DNA of 64,000 nucleotides from Cryobacterium tepidiphilum (lineage in GTDB: Bacteria; Actinomycetota; Actinomycetes; Actinomycetales; Microbacteriaceae): NCBI RefSeq assembly GCF_003716325.1, contig NZ_RDSR01000004.1, forward strand, positions 1-64,000, written 5' to 3'. Below the pieces are notes generated by a model that did no database searches, had not been told where the DNA came from, and saw nothing but the letters and a program-made list of their open reading frames with translations. Within the stretch, counting starts at the first letter, position 1. Each line of letters starts with the position of its first letter. Below, in pieces: positions 25,337-34,203 of the stretch. The position numbers and the translations under genes were made by a program.

Positions 25337-28300
25337 ATGGGTTGGACTAACCCGCCGGTCTCCTGGTCGGAACTGGAGCGCAAGCTCTCCGACCCGCGCC
25401 CCGGCGCGCCCGCGAAGCCGGCGCAGCCGTCGGCGCGCGCCTCCGTGGCGCCGGCCGACCCGCTGCCGGTGGGTTCGGGCGCCCCGGCCGTGCCGTACGC
25501 CGAGTTGCACGCGCACTCCAACTTCAGCTTCCTCGACGGCGCCAGCTCGCCCGAACAGCTCCTGACGGAGGCGTCCCGGCTCGGCCTGTCCGCCCTCGCC
25601 CTGACCGACCACGACGGCCTCTACGGGGCGGTGCGCCTGGCCGAGACCGCGGAGGGCTTTCCGGGCGTAGCGACGGTGTTCGGCGCCGAGCTCTCGCTGG
25701 GCCTCGGCGCCCCGCAGAACGGCGTCGCTGACCCCGAGGGCACCCACCTTCTGGTGCTCGCGCGCGGGCAGGAGGGCTATCACAGGCTGGCGTCCGCGCT
25801 CACCCACGGGCAGCTGGGCGGAGGCGAGAAGGGCCGCCCCGTCTACGACCTCGACGAGCTGGCCGAGCAGGCCGGTGAGCGCTGGGTGATCCTCAGCGGA
25901 TGCCGCAAGGGCACCGTGCGCCAGGCCCTCGCCTCGGGCGGCCCCGACGCCGCTGCCCGGGAGCTCATGCGCCTCGCCGAGCGCTTCGGTGCCGACAACG
26001 TGCACGTGGAGCTGTTCGACCACGGGCATCCGCTCGACAGCAGCACCAACGACATTCTGGCCGGCCTCGCCGGCGAGCTCGGCCTGCCCCTGGTCGCCAC
26101 CACCAACGCCCACTACGCCCGGCCGGAGGAGCACCGGCTGGCGAACGCCGTGGCGGCGGTGCGCGCCAGGCGGAGCCTCGACGAGATGAACGGCTGGCTG
26201 CCCGCGGCGCCGTCGGCGCACCTGCGGAGCGGCGCCGAGATGGCCGCGCGGTTCGCCCGGTTCCCCGGCGCCGTGGCCGCGACCGTTCCCCTCGCGAAGG
26301 AGCTGGCCTTCCCGCTGCGGCGGGCCCGGCCGAAGCTCCCGCGGCAGGAGGTGCCGGAGGGACACACCCCGATGAGCTGGCTGCGCACGCTCACCTGGCA
26401 GGGCGCGGAGCGGAAGTACCCCGGGTACAACGACAACGTGCGCCGGCGCATCGAGAACGAGCTGGCCGTCATCGAGGCGAAGGACTTCCCCGGCTACTTC
26501 CTCATCGTCTACGACATCGTGCAGTACGCCCGCAGCCGCGGCATCCTCTGCCAGGGCCGGGGCTCGGCCGCGAACTCGGCCGTGTGCTACCTGCTCGACA
26601 TCACCGCCGTGGACTCGATCTTCTACCGGCTGCCGTTCGAGCGGTTCCTTTCCAGCCTGCGCGAGGAGGAACCCGACATCGACGTGGACTTCGACTCCGA
26701 CCGCCGGGAGGAGGTGATCCAGTACGTGTACGCGAAGTACGGGCGGCTGAACGCGGCGCAGGTGGCGAACGTCATCAGTTACCGGCCGAAGTTCGCGGTG
26801 CGCGACATGGCCAAGGCCCTCGGCTACAGCCCGGGGCAGCAGGATGCCTGGTCGAAGCAGATCGAACGCTGGGGCGGGCAGGTGGCGCCGACCGACCACG
26901 ACATCCCGCAGCCGGTCATCGACCTCGCCGACAAGGTGCTGAAATTCCCGCGGCACCTCGGCATCCACTCCGGCGGCATGGTGCTCACCGACCGCCCGGT
27001 GGGCGAGGTGTGCCCCATCGAGCATGCCCGCAAGGAGAACCGCACGGTGCTGCAGTGGGACAAGGACGACTGCGCCTGGATGGGCCTGGTGAAGTTCGAC
27101 CTGCTGGGCCTCGGCATGCTCGCCGCCCTGCAGTACACCTTCGACCTCGTCGGCGAGCACCTCGGCGAGCACTGGGCGCTCGACACGATCCCCAAGGAGG
27201 AGGCCGGCGTCTACGACATGCTGTGCCGCGCCGACTCGATCGGCGTGTTCCAGGTGGAGAGCCGCGCGCAGATGGGAACGCTCCCCCGGCTGCAGCCGCG
27301 CCGGTTCTACGACCTCGTGGTGGAGATCGCACTGATCCGGCCGGGCCCCATCCAGGGTGGGGCGGTGCATCCGTATATTCGCCGCCGCACCGGCGCGGAG
27401 AAGGTGACCTACCTGCATCCGAAACTCGAACCGGTGCTGGAGCGCACGCTCGGGGTGCCGCTCTTTCAGGAGCAGCTCATGCAGATGGCGATGGCCATCG
27501 GCGGCTGCACCGGGGAGGACGCCGACCTGCTGCGCCGGGCGATGGGCTCCAAGCGCGGGGTGGAGAAGATCGAGGTGCTGAAGAATCGGCTGTACGAGGG
27601 CATGGCGGGCAATGGCATCACCGGCCAGGTCGCCGACAGCATCTACGAGAAGATCGAGGCGTTCGCCAACTTCGGGTTCGCCGAGAGCCACTCGATCAGC
27701 TTCGCCCTGCTCGTCTACGCGAGCTCGTGGCTGAAGCTGCACTACCCGGGGGCGTTTCTGGCCGCGCTGCTGCGGGCGCAGCCGATGGGGTTCTACTCCC
27801 CGCAGTCGTTGGTGGCGGATGCGAGGCGGCACGGCGTCGAGGTGCGCCGGCCCGACATCCTGCTCTCGGGTTCCGAGGCCGGGCTGGAGCCGCTGGCGGG
27901 GAGCACGGCCGCGACCGGGCGGGCGGACTGCCTCGACCCGGAGCAGCCGGCCGTGCCGCCGTTCGACCGTTCGGTGCCGCCGAACACACAGGCGCACCGC
28001 CGCGACGGCGCCTTCGCCGTGCGGCTCGGACTTGCCGAGGTCAGCGGCATCGGCGAGGCGCTGGCGGAGCGCATCGTCGCCGAGCGCACCGCGGACGGCC
28101 CCTACCGGTCCATGGCGGATGTCGCGCGCCGGGTGGGGCTCACCACCGAGCAGCTCGAGGCGCTCGCGGCCGCCGGCGCCTTCGCCGGCCTCGGCCTGGA
28201 GCGCCGGGAGGCGCTGTGGAGCGCCGGCGAGGCGAGCCAGGAGCGGGCCGACTACCTGAAGGGCTCGGTGGTGGTCGTGCAGCCGCCGCTGCTGCCGATG

Positions 28301-28717
28301 CTGAGCCCCGCCGAGCAGGTGGTGTACGACCTCTGGGCCACCGGCATCTCCCCCGACGACCACCCGATCCGGCACGCCCGCGACGCCCTCCGCGCCCGCG
28401 GGGCGCTCCCCATCGAGACGCTGGCCGGCCACGAGACCGGGCGCCGCATCCACGTGGGCGGCGTGGTCACCCACCGGCAGCGCCCGTCGACGGCCGGCGG
28501 CGTCACCTTCTTGAACCTCGAGGACGAGACCGGCACGCTCAACGTGATCGCGGGCGTCGGGGTGTGGAACCGGTACCGGCGCATCGCCCGGGAGGCGCCC
28601 GCCCTGGTGGTGCGCGGCATCCTGGAGCGCTCGCCGGAGGGCGTCACCAACCTCGTCGCCGACGCATTCGAGCCGCTCCCGATCAGCGCGCCGCACGCCT
28701 CCCGCGACTTCCGCTGA
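25337..28717 (+). CDS. dnaE2: Error-prone DNA polymerase DnaE2
   Basis: The protein has 1126 residues, near the usual length for DnaE2. In order it has a PHP domain (ELHAHSNFSFLDGASSPEQL near residue 56), the C-family palm with catalytic Asp residues in PDIDVDFDSDRRE (about 446-458), a fingers region with GRGSAANSAVCYLLDIT, tandem HhH segments and a C-terminal OB fold (VGGVVTHRQRP). It performs translesion synthesis with ImuA' and ImuB after SOS induction. AGGGAAGGGACGAG precedes the ATG at 25337, 14 bases after the imuB stop. Confidence 0.95.
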   Translation: MGWTNPPVSWSELERKLSDPRPGAPAKPAQPSARASVAPADPLPVGSGAPAVPYAELHAHSNFSFLDGASSPEQLLTEASRLGLSALALTDHDGLYGAVRLAETAEGFPGVATVFGAELSLGLGAPQNGVADPEGTHLLVLARGQEGYHRLASALTHGQLGGGEKGRPVYDLDELAEQAGERWVILSGCRKGTVRQALASGGPDAAARELMRLAERFGADNVHVELFDHGHPLDSSTNDILAGLAGELGLPLVATTNAHYARPEEHRLANAVAAVRARRSLDEMNGWLPAAPSAHLRSGAEMAARFARFPGAVAATVPLAKELAFPLRRARPKLPRQEVPEGHTPMSWLRTLTWQGAERKYPGYNDNVRRRIENELAVIEAKDFPGYFLIVYDIVQYARSRGILCQGRGSAANSAVCYLLDITAVDSIFYRLPFERFLSSLREEEPDIDVDFDSDRREEVIQYVYAKYGRLNAAQVANVISYRPKFAVRDMAKALGYSPGQQDAWSKQIERWGGQVAPTDHDIPQPVIDLADKVLKFPRHLGIHSGGMVLTDRPVGEVCPIEHARKENRTVLQWDKDDCAWMGLVKFDLLGLGMLAALQYTFDLVGEHLGEHWALDTIPKEEAGVYDMLCRADSIGVFQVESRAQMGTLPRLQPRRFYDLVVEIALIRPGPIQGGAVHPYIRRRTGAEKVTYLHPKLEPVLERTLGVPLFQEQLMQMAMAIGGCTGEDADLLRRAMGSKRGVEKIEVLKNRLYEGMAGNGITGQVADSIYEKIEAFANFGFAESHSISFALLVYASSWLKLHYPGAFLAALLRAQPMGFYSPQSLVADARRHGVEVRRPDILLSGSEAGLEPLAGSTAATGRADCLDPEQPAVPPFDRSVPPNTQAHRRDGAFAVRLGLAEVSGIGEALAERIVAERTADGPYRSMADVARRVGLTTEQLEALAAAGAFAGLGLERREALWSAGEASQERADYLKGSVVVVQPPLLPMLSPAEQVVYDLWATGISPDDHPIRHARDALRARGALPIETLAGHETGRRIHVGGVVTHRQRPSTAGGVTFLNLEDETGTLNVIAGVGVWNRYRRIAREAPALVVRGILERSPEGVTNLVADAFEPLPISAPHASRDFR

Positions 28718-28734
28718 CCTCCCGCGCTCAGCCC

Positions 28735-28786
28735 CGCGACACCGGACTTGTGGTCGCTATATAACGACCACAACTCCCGTTTCGCG
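28735..28786. repeat. Palindromic repeat, copy 2 (downstream of dnaE2)
   Basis: Left arm 28735-28756 begins CGCGACACCGGACTTGTGG. Right arm 28765-28786 is its complement with 3 mismatches in 22. The spacer is CTATATAA. The right arm's CCACAACTCCCGTTTCGCG matches copy 1 upstream of imuA' with one difference. The hairpin may also terminate the imuA'-imuB-dnaE2 message. Confidence 0.8.
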
Positions 28787-28856
28787 TCACGTGTTTCGGC
28801 GCACAGCGGAGGGTCACACGGGCGCGACCCATGGGCTCGGTTACCCTCGAACGGTG

Positions 28857-29699
28857 ATGGATGACCGCTACGGGCAGGACGTGCTCGCCCCCGGCTGGCA
28901 GAAGGCCGGCCGTATCGCCATTCCCCGCCAGGAGGCCACCCGCGATCTCGTGGTCGAGGACGTGGCGACCGGGTTCTGCGGGGCGGTGGTCCGCGTGGAG
29001 AAGAACATCGTCACCCTCGAGGACCGGCGTGGCAAGCTGCGCCTGTTCCCGCTGGGCGGCGGGTTCCTCATCGATGGGCAGCCCGTCGTGCTCGTGAACC
29101 CCACCATGGCCGCGACGAAGACCCGGGCACGCACGGCATCCGGCTCGTTCGCGGTGACGGATGCGCCGGCCCGCGTCGCCCGCGCCAGCCGCATCTTCGT
29201 CGAGGGCCGGCACGACGCCGAGCTGGTGGAGAAGGTGTGGGGCGCCGACCTCCGCGTCGAGGGCGTCGTCGTCGAGTACATCGAGGGTGTCGACAACCTC
29301 GCGGAGCTTCTCGCCGAGTTCCAGCCCGGCCCCACCCGCAAGGTCGGCGTGCTCGTCGACCACCTCGTCACCGGGTCGAAGGAGAGCCGGATCGCCGACG
29401 CCGTGGCGCGCGGCCCGCACGGGCGCAATGTGCTCGTGGTTGGGCATCCGTTCGTCGACATCTGGCAGGCGGTGAAGCCCGCACGGGTGGGCCTCACCGC
29501 GTGGCCGAAGGTGCCGCGGGCGATCGAGTGGAAGCACGGCATCTGCCAGGCGCTCGGCTGGCCCCATGACGACCAGGCCGACATCGCGCGGGCGTGGCAG
29601 CGCATCCTCGGCCAGGTGCGCACCTATGCCGACCTGGAACCCGACCTGCTTGGCCGGGTGGAGCAGCTGATCGACTTCGTCACCGTCGACCGCCACTAG
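28857..29699 (+). CDS. DUF3097-family protein with Toprim-like segment
   Basis: This 280-residue actinobacterial protein is recognised by its start DDRYGQDVLAPGWQ and the middle block SRIFVEGRHDAELVEKVWG. The VEGRHD motif with following acidic residues (VDNL, VDHLVTGSKE) resembles a Toprim fold as in RNase M5, so a nucleic-acid role is possible. It has no known function. The ATG at 28857 (or GTG at 28854) lacks a strong ribosome site. It stands alone after the dnaE2 repeat. Confidence 0.85.
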   Translation: MDDRYGQDVLAPGWQKAGRIAIPRQEATRDLVVEDVATGFCGAVVRVEKNIVTLEDRRGKLRLFPLGGGFLIDGQPVVLVNPTMAATKTRARTASGSFAVTDAPARVARASRIFVEGRHDAELVEKVWGADLRVEGVVVEYIEGVDNLAELLAEFQPGPTRKVGVLVDHLVTGSKESRIADAVARGPHGRNVLVVGHPFVDIWQAVKPARVGLTAWPKVPRAIEWKHGICQALGWPHDDQADIARAWQRILGQVRTYADLEPDLLGRVEQLIDFVTVDRH

Positions 29700-30016
29700 C
29701 ACTGCCCGCCTGCTCCCTGCTCGCCTGCCTGCCCGCCCCGAGCCGTTTGCAGGAGCGGAGGTGTGTCGCAGGCCCGCCTGCCCACAGACGCACGCCGACA
29801 CGCCGGCGGCATCCTGCCAGCAACGGATGCCGATGGCACCGGCAGGTGACGGCAAAGTAACAGTTTGAAACTTTTCTCAAATGAGGGCGGCGGATACACA
29901 GGCAAGTGAGCTAGTGTCTGTAAGGAAGTTGTAGTGATTGCACGTCTTAACGCATTGACCCCGGTCTGTGCGCCATATTCCTTTTGGAAGCGGACGACGA
30001 ATACCGCGACGAACGG
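29700..30016. other. Long gene-free leader region before the cold-shock gene
   Basis: This 317-bp stretch has no convincing gene. Its left half is GC-rich with TGCC/GCCTG runs. From about 29855 it becomes AT-richer (TTTGAAACTTTTCTCAAATG), which is where a promoter for the cold-shock gene is most likely, although I could not assign a well-spaced -35/-10 pair. A long 5' leader is normal for this gene class. Confidence 0.5.
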
Positions 30017-30055
30017 CCCCGACAGTCGGGGTCGATCTAACACTCCTGGAGGAGT
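30017..30055 (+). promoter_or_regulatory. Two hairpins in the cold-shock mRNA leader, one covering the ribosome site
   Basis: CCCCGA-CAG-TCGGGG can form a stem at 30017-30031 (central loop about 3 bases). ACTCC-TGGA-GGAGT (30042-30055) pairs the Shine-Dalgarno sequence GGAGGAG (30048-30054) with upstream bases, 8 bases before the ATG at 30063. The second stem is short (5 bp), so it would melt or be remodelled easily. Control of translation by temperature or by the protein itself is inferred. Confidence 0.5.
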
Positions 30056-30062
30056 TTCAACA

Positions 30063-30266
30063 ATGGCAACAGGTACCGTGAAATGGTTCAACGCTGAAAA
30101 GGGCTTCGGCTTCATCGCTCCCGACGACGGAAGCGCCGACGTGTTCGCGCACTACTCCGCGATCGCTTCGAGCGGCTACCGCTCGCTCGACGAGAACCAG
30201 AAGGTCGAGTTCGAGGTGACGCAGGGCCCCAAGGGTCCGCAGGCCGAGAACATCCGCGGCCTCTAA
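30063..30266 (+). CDS. Cold-shock protein (CspA family)
   Basis: The 67-residue single OB-fold protein has RNP1 [11 protein letters not shown] and RNP2 DVFAHYSAI. It binds single-stranded RNA and DNA, melts mRNA structure and helps translation in the cold. The length is that of the whole family. The frame is open upstream, but the ATG at 30063 with GGAGGAG 8 bases before it is clearly the start. It is monocistronic and ends at a strong terminator. Confidence 0.97.
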   Translation: MATGTVKWFNAEKGFGFIAPDDGSADVFAHYSAIASSGYRSLDENQKVEFEVTQGPKGPQAENIRGL

Positions 30267-30302
30267 TCTCAGAGCCCCGCAGCTTCTAGACACGTTCTAG
30301 AG

Positions 30303-30332
30303 GAAACGCCCCCGCTTCGGCGGGGGCGTTTC
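30303..30332. terminator. Bidirectional intrinsic terminator
   Basis: A 13-bp perfect stem, GAAACGCCCCCGC and its complement, closes a TTCG tetraloop. The ends are AAA on the left and TTT on the right, so it can serve both the cold-shock gene (plus) and the DUF72 gene (minus), which converge here. Confidence 0.95.
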
Positions 30333-30346
30333 TGTGTTCGCGGCGT

Positions 30347-31216
30347 TCAGGAAGCGGTGGCGGCGTCGACCAGGGCACGCAGGGCGATTGCGTCGAACGG
30401 CGCGTGCACCTTCGCGTCGTTGTCGAAGTACACGTACACGTCGCGGCCGAGACCGTCGGGGCACGTTTCGCCGCTGGTCCAGCCGGCGATCCGCTCGGCC
30501 CACTGCGCCAGCAGCTCCTCGGAATACCCCGACACGTACAGCTCCTCCGCCCCGTGCAGGCGCACGTACACGAAATCCGACGTGACCTCGGTGAGCAGCG
30601 GCCAGCGGTTCGCGGTGTCCGCCACGACCAGCCCGATGTCGTGCCGGCGCAGCACGTCGTAGAACCGGTCGTCGACGAAGCTGGCCGAGCGCACCTCGAG
30701 TGCATGGCGCAACGGATGCTCCGCCCGGGCCACCAGATGCGTGCGCCCGTCGACCTTCGCGTCGTGTTCGGTCGCCAGGTCGGCGGCCGCGGTGGTGCTG
30801 CGTGGCAGCAGCGCGAAGAACCGTTCCAGCTGCTCCTCGTCGAAGGCGTGCCGCTCGGGCAGCTGCCACAGGATCGGCCCGAGCTTGTCCCCGAGCGCCA
30901 GCACCCCGGATGCGAAGAAGTTCGCCAGCGCGGTGCGCGAATCGCGCAGTCGCAGCATGTGCGTGATGTACCGGGGACCCTTGACCGTGAACACGAAGTC
31001 GTCGGGCGTCTCATCGTGCCAGCGCTGGTAGCTCTCCGGGCGCTGCAGCGAATAGAAGGAGCCGTTCAGCTCCACCGAGTCGAACTTCCGCGAAGCGAAC
31101 TCGAGCTCGCGCCGCTGCGGGAGACCCGCCGGGTAGAAGACCTTGCGCCACGGGGCATACCGCCACCCCGAAATGCCGATCCGCACCCGAGGTGCCGCAG
31201 AGCCCACGTTCCCCAC
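30347..31216 (-). CDS. DUF72-family protein (YecE-like)
   Basis: This TIM-barrel-like protein of about 289 residues has the DUF72 start IGISGWRYAPWRKVFYPAGL, then ELNGSFYSLQRPESYQRWHD, FVFTVKGPRYITHMLRL and the C-terminal VYVYFDNDAKVHAP. The biochemical role is not established. GTG at 31216 or 31207 may be the start; both have weak ribosome sites and lie within 40 bp of the divergent VOC gene start. Confidence 0.88.
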   Translation of the reverse strand: MGNVGSAAPRVRIGISGWRYAPWRKVFYPAGLPQRRELEFASRKFDSVELNGSFYSLQRPESYQRWHDETPDDFVFTVKGPRYITHMLRLRDSRTALANFFASGVLALGDKLGPILWQLPERHAFDEEQLERFFALLPRSTTAAADLATEHDAKVDGRTHLVARAEHPLRHALEVRSASFVDDRFYDVLRRHDIGLVVADTANRWPLLTEVTSDFVYVRLHGAEELYVSGYSEELLAQWAERIAGWTSGETCPDGLGRDVYVYFDNDAKVHAPFDAIALRALVDAATAS

Positions 31217-31243
31217 GCTACCCGGCTCGGTAGCATGACACCC

Positions 31244-31681
31244 ATGTCCATCAAACTTGAGAATGTCGGCATCGCCGTTCGTGACCTCGAAGCGACGATC
31301 TCCTTCTTCACCGATCTCGGCCTGAGGGTCGTCGGCCGTGACACGGTCAGCGGTGACTGGACCGACACCGCTGTCGGCCTTGACGGCAACCACGCGAACA
31401 TCGCGATGCTGCAGACGCCGGACGGTCACGGGCGCCTCGAGCTCTTCGAGTACATCCACCCCGACGCGATCGACACGGAGCCGACCCGCCCCAACGAGAT
31501 CGGCATGCACCGCGTCGCCTTCTCCGTCGACGACATCGACACAGCCCTCGAGATCGCCGCGCGGCACGGCTGCTACCCGCTGCGTGGCGTGGCGACCTAT
31601 GAGGACATCTACAAGCTCACGTACCTCCGCGGTCCCAGCGGCATCCTCGTGATGCTCGCCGAGGAGCTGAAGAAGAACTGA
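31244..31681 (+). CDS. VOC-family protein (glyoxalase-like)
   Basis: This is a 145-residue protein of two paired VOC motifs: LENVGIAVRDLEATISFFTD at the start and HRVAFSVDDIDTALEIA in the second half, ending GPSGILVMLAEEL. Metal ligands of the family would be His/Glu, but position 1 is Asn-Val-Gly and there is no obvious His there, so catalytic activity is uncertain. The ATG at 31244 is used; an in-frame ATG at 31234 is equally possible. No Shine-Dalgarno site is seen, so it may be leaderless. Confidence 0.85.
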   Translation: MSIKLENVGIAVRDLEATISFFTDLGLRVVGRDTVSGDWTDTAVGLDGNHANIAMLQTPDGHGRLELFEYIHPDAIDTEPTRPNEIGMHRVAFSVDDIDTALEIAARHGCYPLRGVATYEDIYKLTYLRGPSGILVMLAEELKKN

Positions 31682-31816
31682 GGGCCGACCGGCCGTCAAT
31701 AGCGGTCGCGGCATCCGTTGCCCTGACTGCTGCGGCATGGGTCTGGGAAGGGGGCAGGCGCCAGAACACGCGCCCGCTTCGCAAACCCACGCTGGGCGGT
31801 CTCTTCGCGACGCGGA

Positions 31817-32296
31817 CTACCCGACCAGGTCCTGCCAGCCGTCGCCGTCGACGTACTCGAAGATGAGGTTCGTCTCGGTGTGTGCGACCGCCGGATGCTC
31901 GGTGAGGTGCTCGAGAACGAAGTCGCGGAGATCGGAAGCGTCGACGGCGGCCACGTGGATGAGGTAGTCGTCGGCCCCGGCGACATGGAACATGCCGATC
32001 ACGCCGGGCCAGTGCGGCGCCGAGTTGCGGAAGTCGTCGATCTGCTCGCGCGCGTGCCTCACCAGCCGCACGGCGATGAGGGCCTGCAGCGACGCGCCCA
32101 GGGCGGCGAGGTCGATGTTGGCCCGGTATCCACGGATGTGCCCGAGCTGCTGCAGCCGACGCAGCCGCAGCGACACGGTGGACTCGGCGACACCGATCTC
32201 CGACGCCAGTGCGGCACCGGATGCCCGCGCGTTCACGGAGAGGGCGCGGAGCAGGGCCCGGTCGACGCGGTCGAGGTCCGACTTGTGTGAGTCCAT
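31817..32296 (-). CDS. Lrp/AsnC-family transcriptional regulator
   Basis: The 159-residue protein has an N-terminal winged helix-turn-helix (DRVDRALLRALSVNARASGA to SEIGVAESTVSLRLRRL) and a C-terminal RAM ligand domain with GADDYLIHVA. Lrp proteins sense amino acids and control their metabolism. The ATG at 32296 follows AGGAGAATC. No obvious target gene adjoins, so the effector is unknown. The helicase gene upstream is on the same strand. Confidence 0.93.
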   Translation of the reverse strand: MDSHKSDLDRVDRALLRALSVNARASGAALASEIGVAESTVSLRLRRLQQLGHIRGYRANIDLAALGASLQALIAVRLVRHAREQIDDFRNSAPHWPGVIGMFHVAGADDYLIHVAAVDASDLRDFVLEHLTEHPAVAHTETNLIFEYVDGDGWQDLVG

Positions 32297-32332
32297 GATT
32301 CTCCTGTCCTCGTGCAGTTTACGCGGGGCGCA

Positions 32333-34141
32333 TCAGCTGCGACCGAGCCGGCGGCGCAGCAGGTCGATGCGCTTCTGCAGCTGGGTGACGCTCGCCTGCG
32401 CGACCGCGGGGCCGCCGCAGAGCCGGCGCAGCTCGGCGTGCACCATGCCGTGCGGCTCCTGCGACAGCTTGGACCACATGCCGACGAGGCTGTTGAGCAG
32501 CGCGCGTTGCTCCTTGAGCGTGCGGTACAGCGCCACGGGTTCCTCCGGGGCGTCAGCGGATGCCGGCTGGCTCTTGCGGCGGTCCGACGCACGCTTGGCC
32601 TGCCGGGCCTGCCGCTGCCGCAGCAGCTCCGACACCTGCTCGGGCTCGAGCAGCCCCGGGATGCCGATGAAGTCGAATTCCTCGTCGGTGCCCGGCTCGG
32701 CGAGCTGCCCGAACTCGGTGCCGTCGAAGACGACCTTGTCGAACGTCGCCTGCGAGTCGAGGGCCTCCCAGGTGAACTCCTGGGTGAGGTCCTCCGAGGC
32801 CTTGTCCTCGCGGTTCGCCTCGGCCACCATGGCGTCTTCCGGGTTCTCCGTCTCGTCGTCACCGTGGTTGCGGCGGTCGAGGGCATGGTCGCGCTCGAGC
32901 TCGAGGGCGTTCGCGAGGGCCATCAGCCCGGGCACGTTCGGCAGGAAGATCGACGCCGTCTCGCCGCGGCGCCTGGCGCGCACGAAGCGCCCGATCGCCT
33001 GCGCGAAGAACAGCGGGGTGGATGCGCTGGTCGCGTACACCCCGACGGCGAGGCGCGGCACGTCGACGCCTTCCGACACCATGCGCACGGCCACCATCCA
33101 CCGGCTGGTGCCCTGCGAGTACTCCTCGATCCGGTCGCTGGCCTCCTTCTCGTCGGAGAGCACGACCGTGACCGGTTGGCCCGAGATCTCCCGGAGGATG
33201 TCGGCGTACGCGCGCGCGGTCGTCTGGTCGGTCGCGATCACGAGGCCCCCGGCATCCGGGATCGCCGAGCGCACCTCGCTCAGGCGTTGGTTCGCCGCCC
33301 GCAACACGGCCGGGATCCACTCCCCCGTCGGCTCCAGCGCCGTGCGCCACGCCTGGGAGGTGATGTCCTTGGTGTTTCCCTCGCCGAGCTTGGCCTCCAT
33401 CTCGTCGCCGGCCCGGGTGCGCCAGCGCATCTGCCCGGCGTAGACCATGAACATGACCGGCCGCACGACGCCGTCTTCGAGCGCGCGCCCATAGCCGTAG
33501 TTGTAGTCGGTCTGCGAGACGCGGATGCCCTCCCGGTCGGGCAGGTAACTCACGAACGGGATGGGCGCCGTGTCGGAGCGGAACGGGGTTCCGGTGAGCG
33601 AGAGGCGCTTCGTCGCCGGCTCGAACGCCTCACGGATGGCGTCGCCCCAGCTGAGCGCATCGCCACCGTGGTGCACCTCATCGAGGATCACGAGGGTGCG
33701 CGCCGATTGGGTGAGCTCGCGGTGCAGCGCGGCCCGCGCGGCGACCTGCGCGTAGGTGACCGCGATGCCCTGGAAGTGGCTGCCGTAGCGGCCATGACTG
33801 TTTCTGAACGACGGGTCCAAACGGATGCCGGCGCGCGCGGCAGCATCCGCCCACTGCTTCTTGAGGTGTTCGGTCGGTGCCACCACGGTGACCCGGTCGA
33901 TGATGCGGCGCGCGCGCAGCTCAGCGGCCAACCGCAGGGCGAACGTCGTCTTGCCGGCGCCCGGCGTGGCGGCGGCGAGGAAGTCGCGCGGCTCGTGCAC
34001 GAAGTAGGCCTCGAGGGCCTCGGCCTGCCAGGCGCGCAGCTTCTGAGCGGTGCCCCAGGCGGCGCGCTCCGGGAACCCGGGGGGAAGGTGCTCGGCTGCG
34101 CTGGTGCCCGGATGGGGACCGGAGGCAGGCGAGGTAGTCAC
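32333..34141 (-). CDS. DEAD/DEAH-box superfamily 2 helicase
   Basis: The 602-residue protein has motif Q/I region LRAWQAEALEAYF and AATPGAGKTTFAL (Walker A), motif II LILDEVHHGGD, motif III SLTGTPFR and a C-terminal helicase domain with MVSEGVDVPRL and QAIGRFVRARR (motifs V and VI). The pattern is that of DNA-repair or restriction-type SF2 ATPases (RadD/XPB-like). The start at GTG 34141 (VTTSPASG) avoids overlap with the divergent SGNH gene; a start at 34204 is open too. The substrate is unknown. Confidence 0.88.
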   Translation of the reverse strand: MTTSPASGPHPGTSAAEHLPPGFPERAAWGTAQKLRAWQAEALEAYFVHEPRDFLAAATPGAGKTTFALRLAAELRARRIIDRVTVVAPTEHLKKQWADAAARAGIRLDPSFRNSHGRYGSHFQGIAVTYAQVAARAALHRELTQSARTLVILDEVHHGGDALSWGDAIREAFEPATKRLSLTGTPFRSDTAPIPFVSYLPDREGIRVSQTDYNYGYGRALEDGVVRPVMFMVYAGQMRWRTRAGDEMEAKLGEGNTKDITSQAWRTALEPTGEWIPAVLRAANQRLSEVRSAIPDAGGLVIATDQTTARAYADILREISGQPVTVVLSDEKEASDRIEEYSQGTSRWMVAVRMVSEGVDVPRLAVGVYATSASTPLFFAQAIGRFVRARRRGETASIFLPNVPGLMALANALELERDHALDRRNHGDDETENPEDAMVAEANREDKASEDLTQEFTWEALDSQATFDKVVFDGTEFGQLAEPGTDEEFDFIGIPGLLEPEQVSELLRQRQARQAKRASDRRKSQPASADAPEEPVALYRTLKEQRALLNSLVGMWSKLSQEPHGMVHAELRRLCGGPAVAQASVTQLQKRIDLLRRRLGRS

Positions 34142-34203
34142 GTGGCCCCAGTCTACCAAGCGCTCGCTCCTGCTCACTCGCGGCAGAGGTGCAGAATGAA
34201 ACA

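Noticed and set aside
25319..28696. A 1125-codon minus-strand frame almost as long as dnaE2.
   Set aside because: It is a high-GC mirror frame of dnaE2 with no recognisable domain. The plus-strand product has all the polymerase motifs.
29700..30062. Riboswitch or tRNA in the cold-shock leader.
   Set aside because: I found no cloverleaf or known riboswitch core; only two simple hairpins are present.
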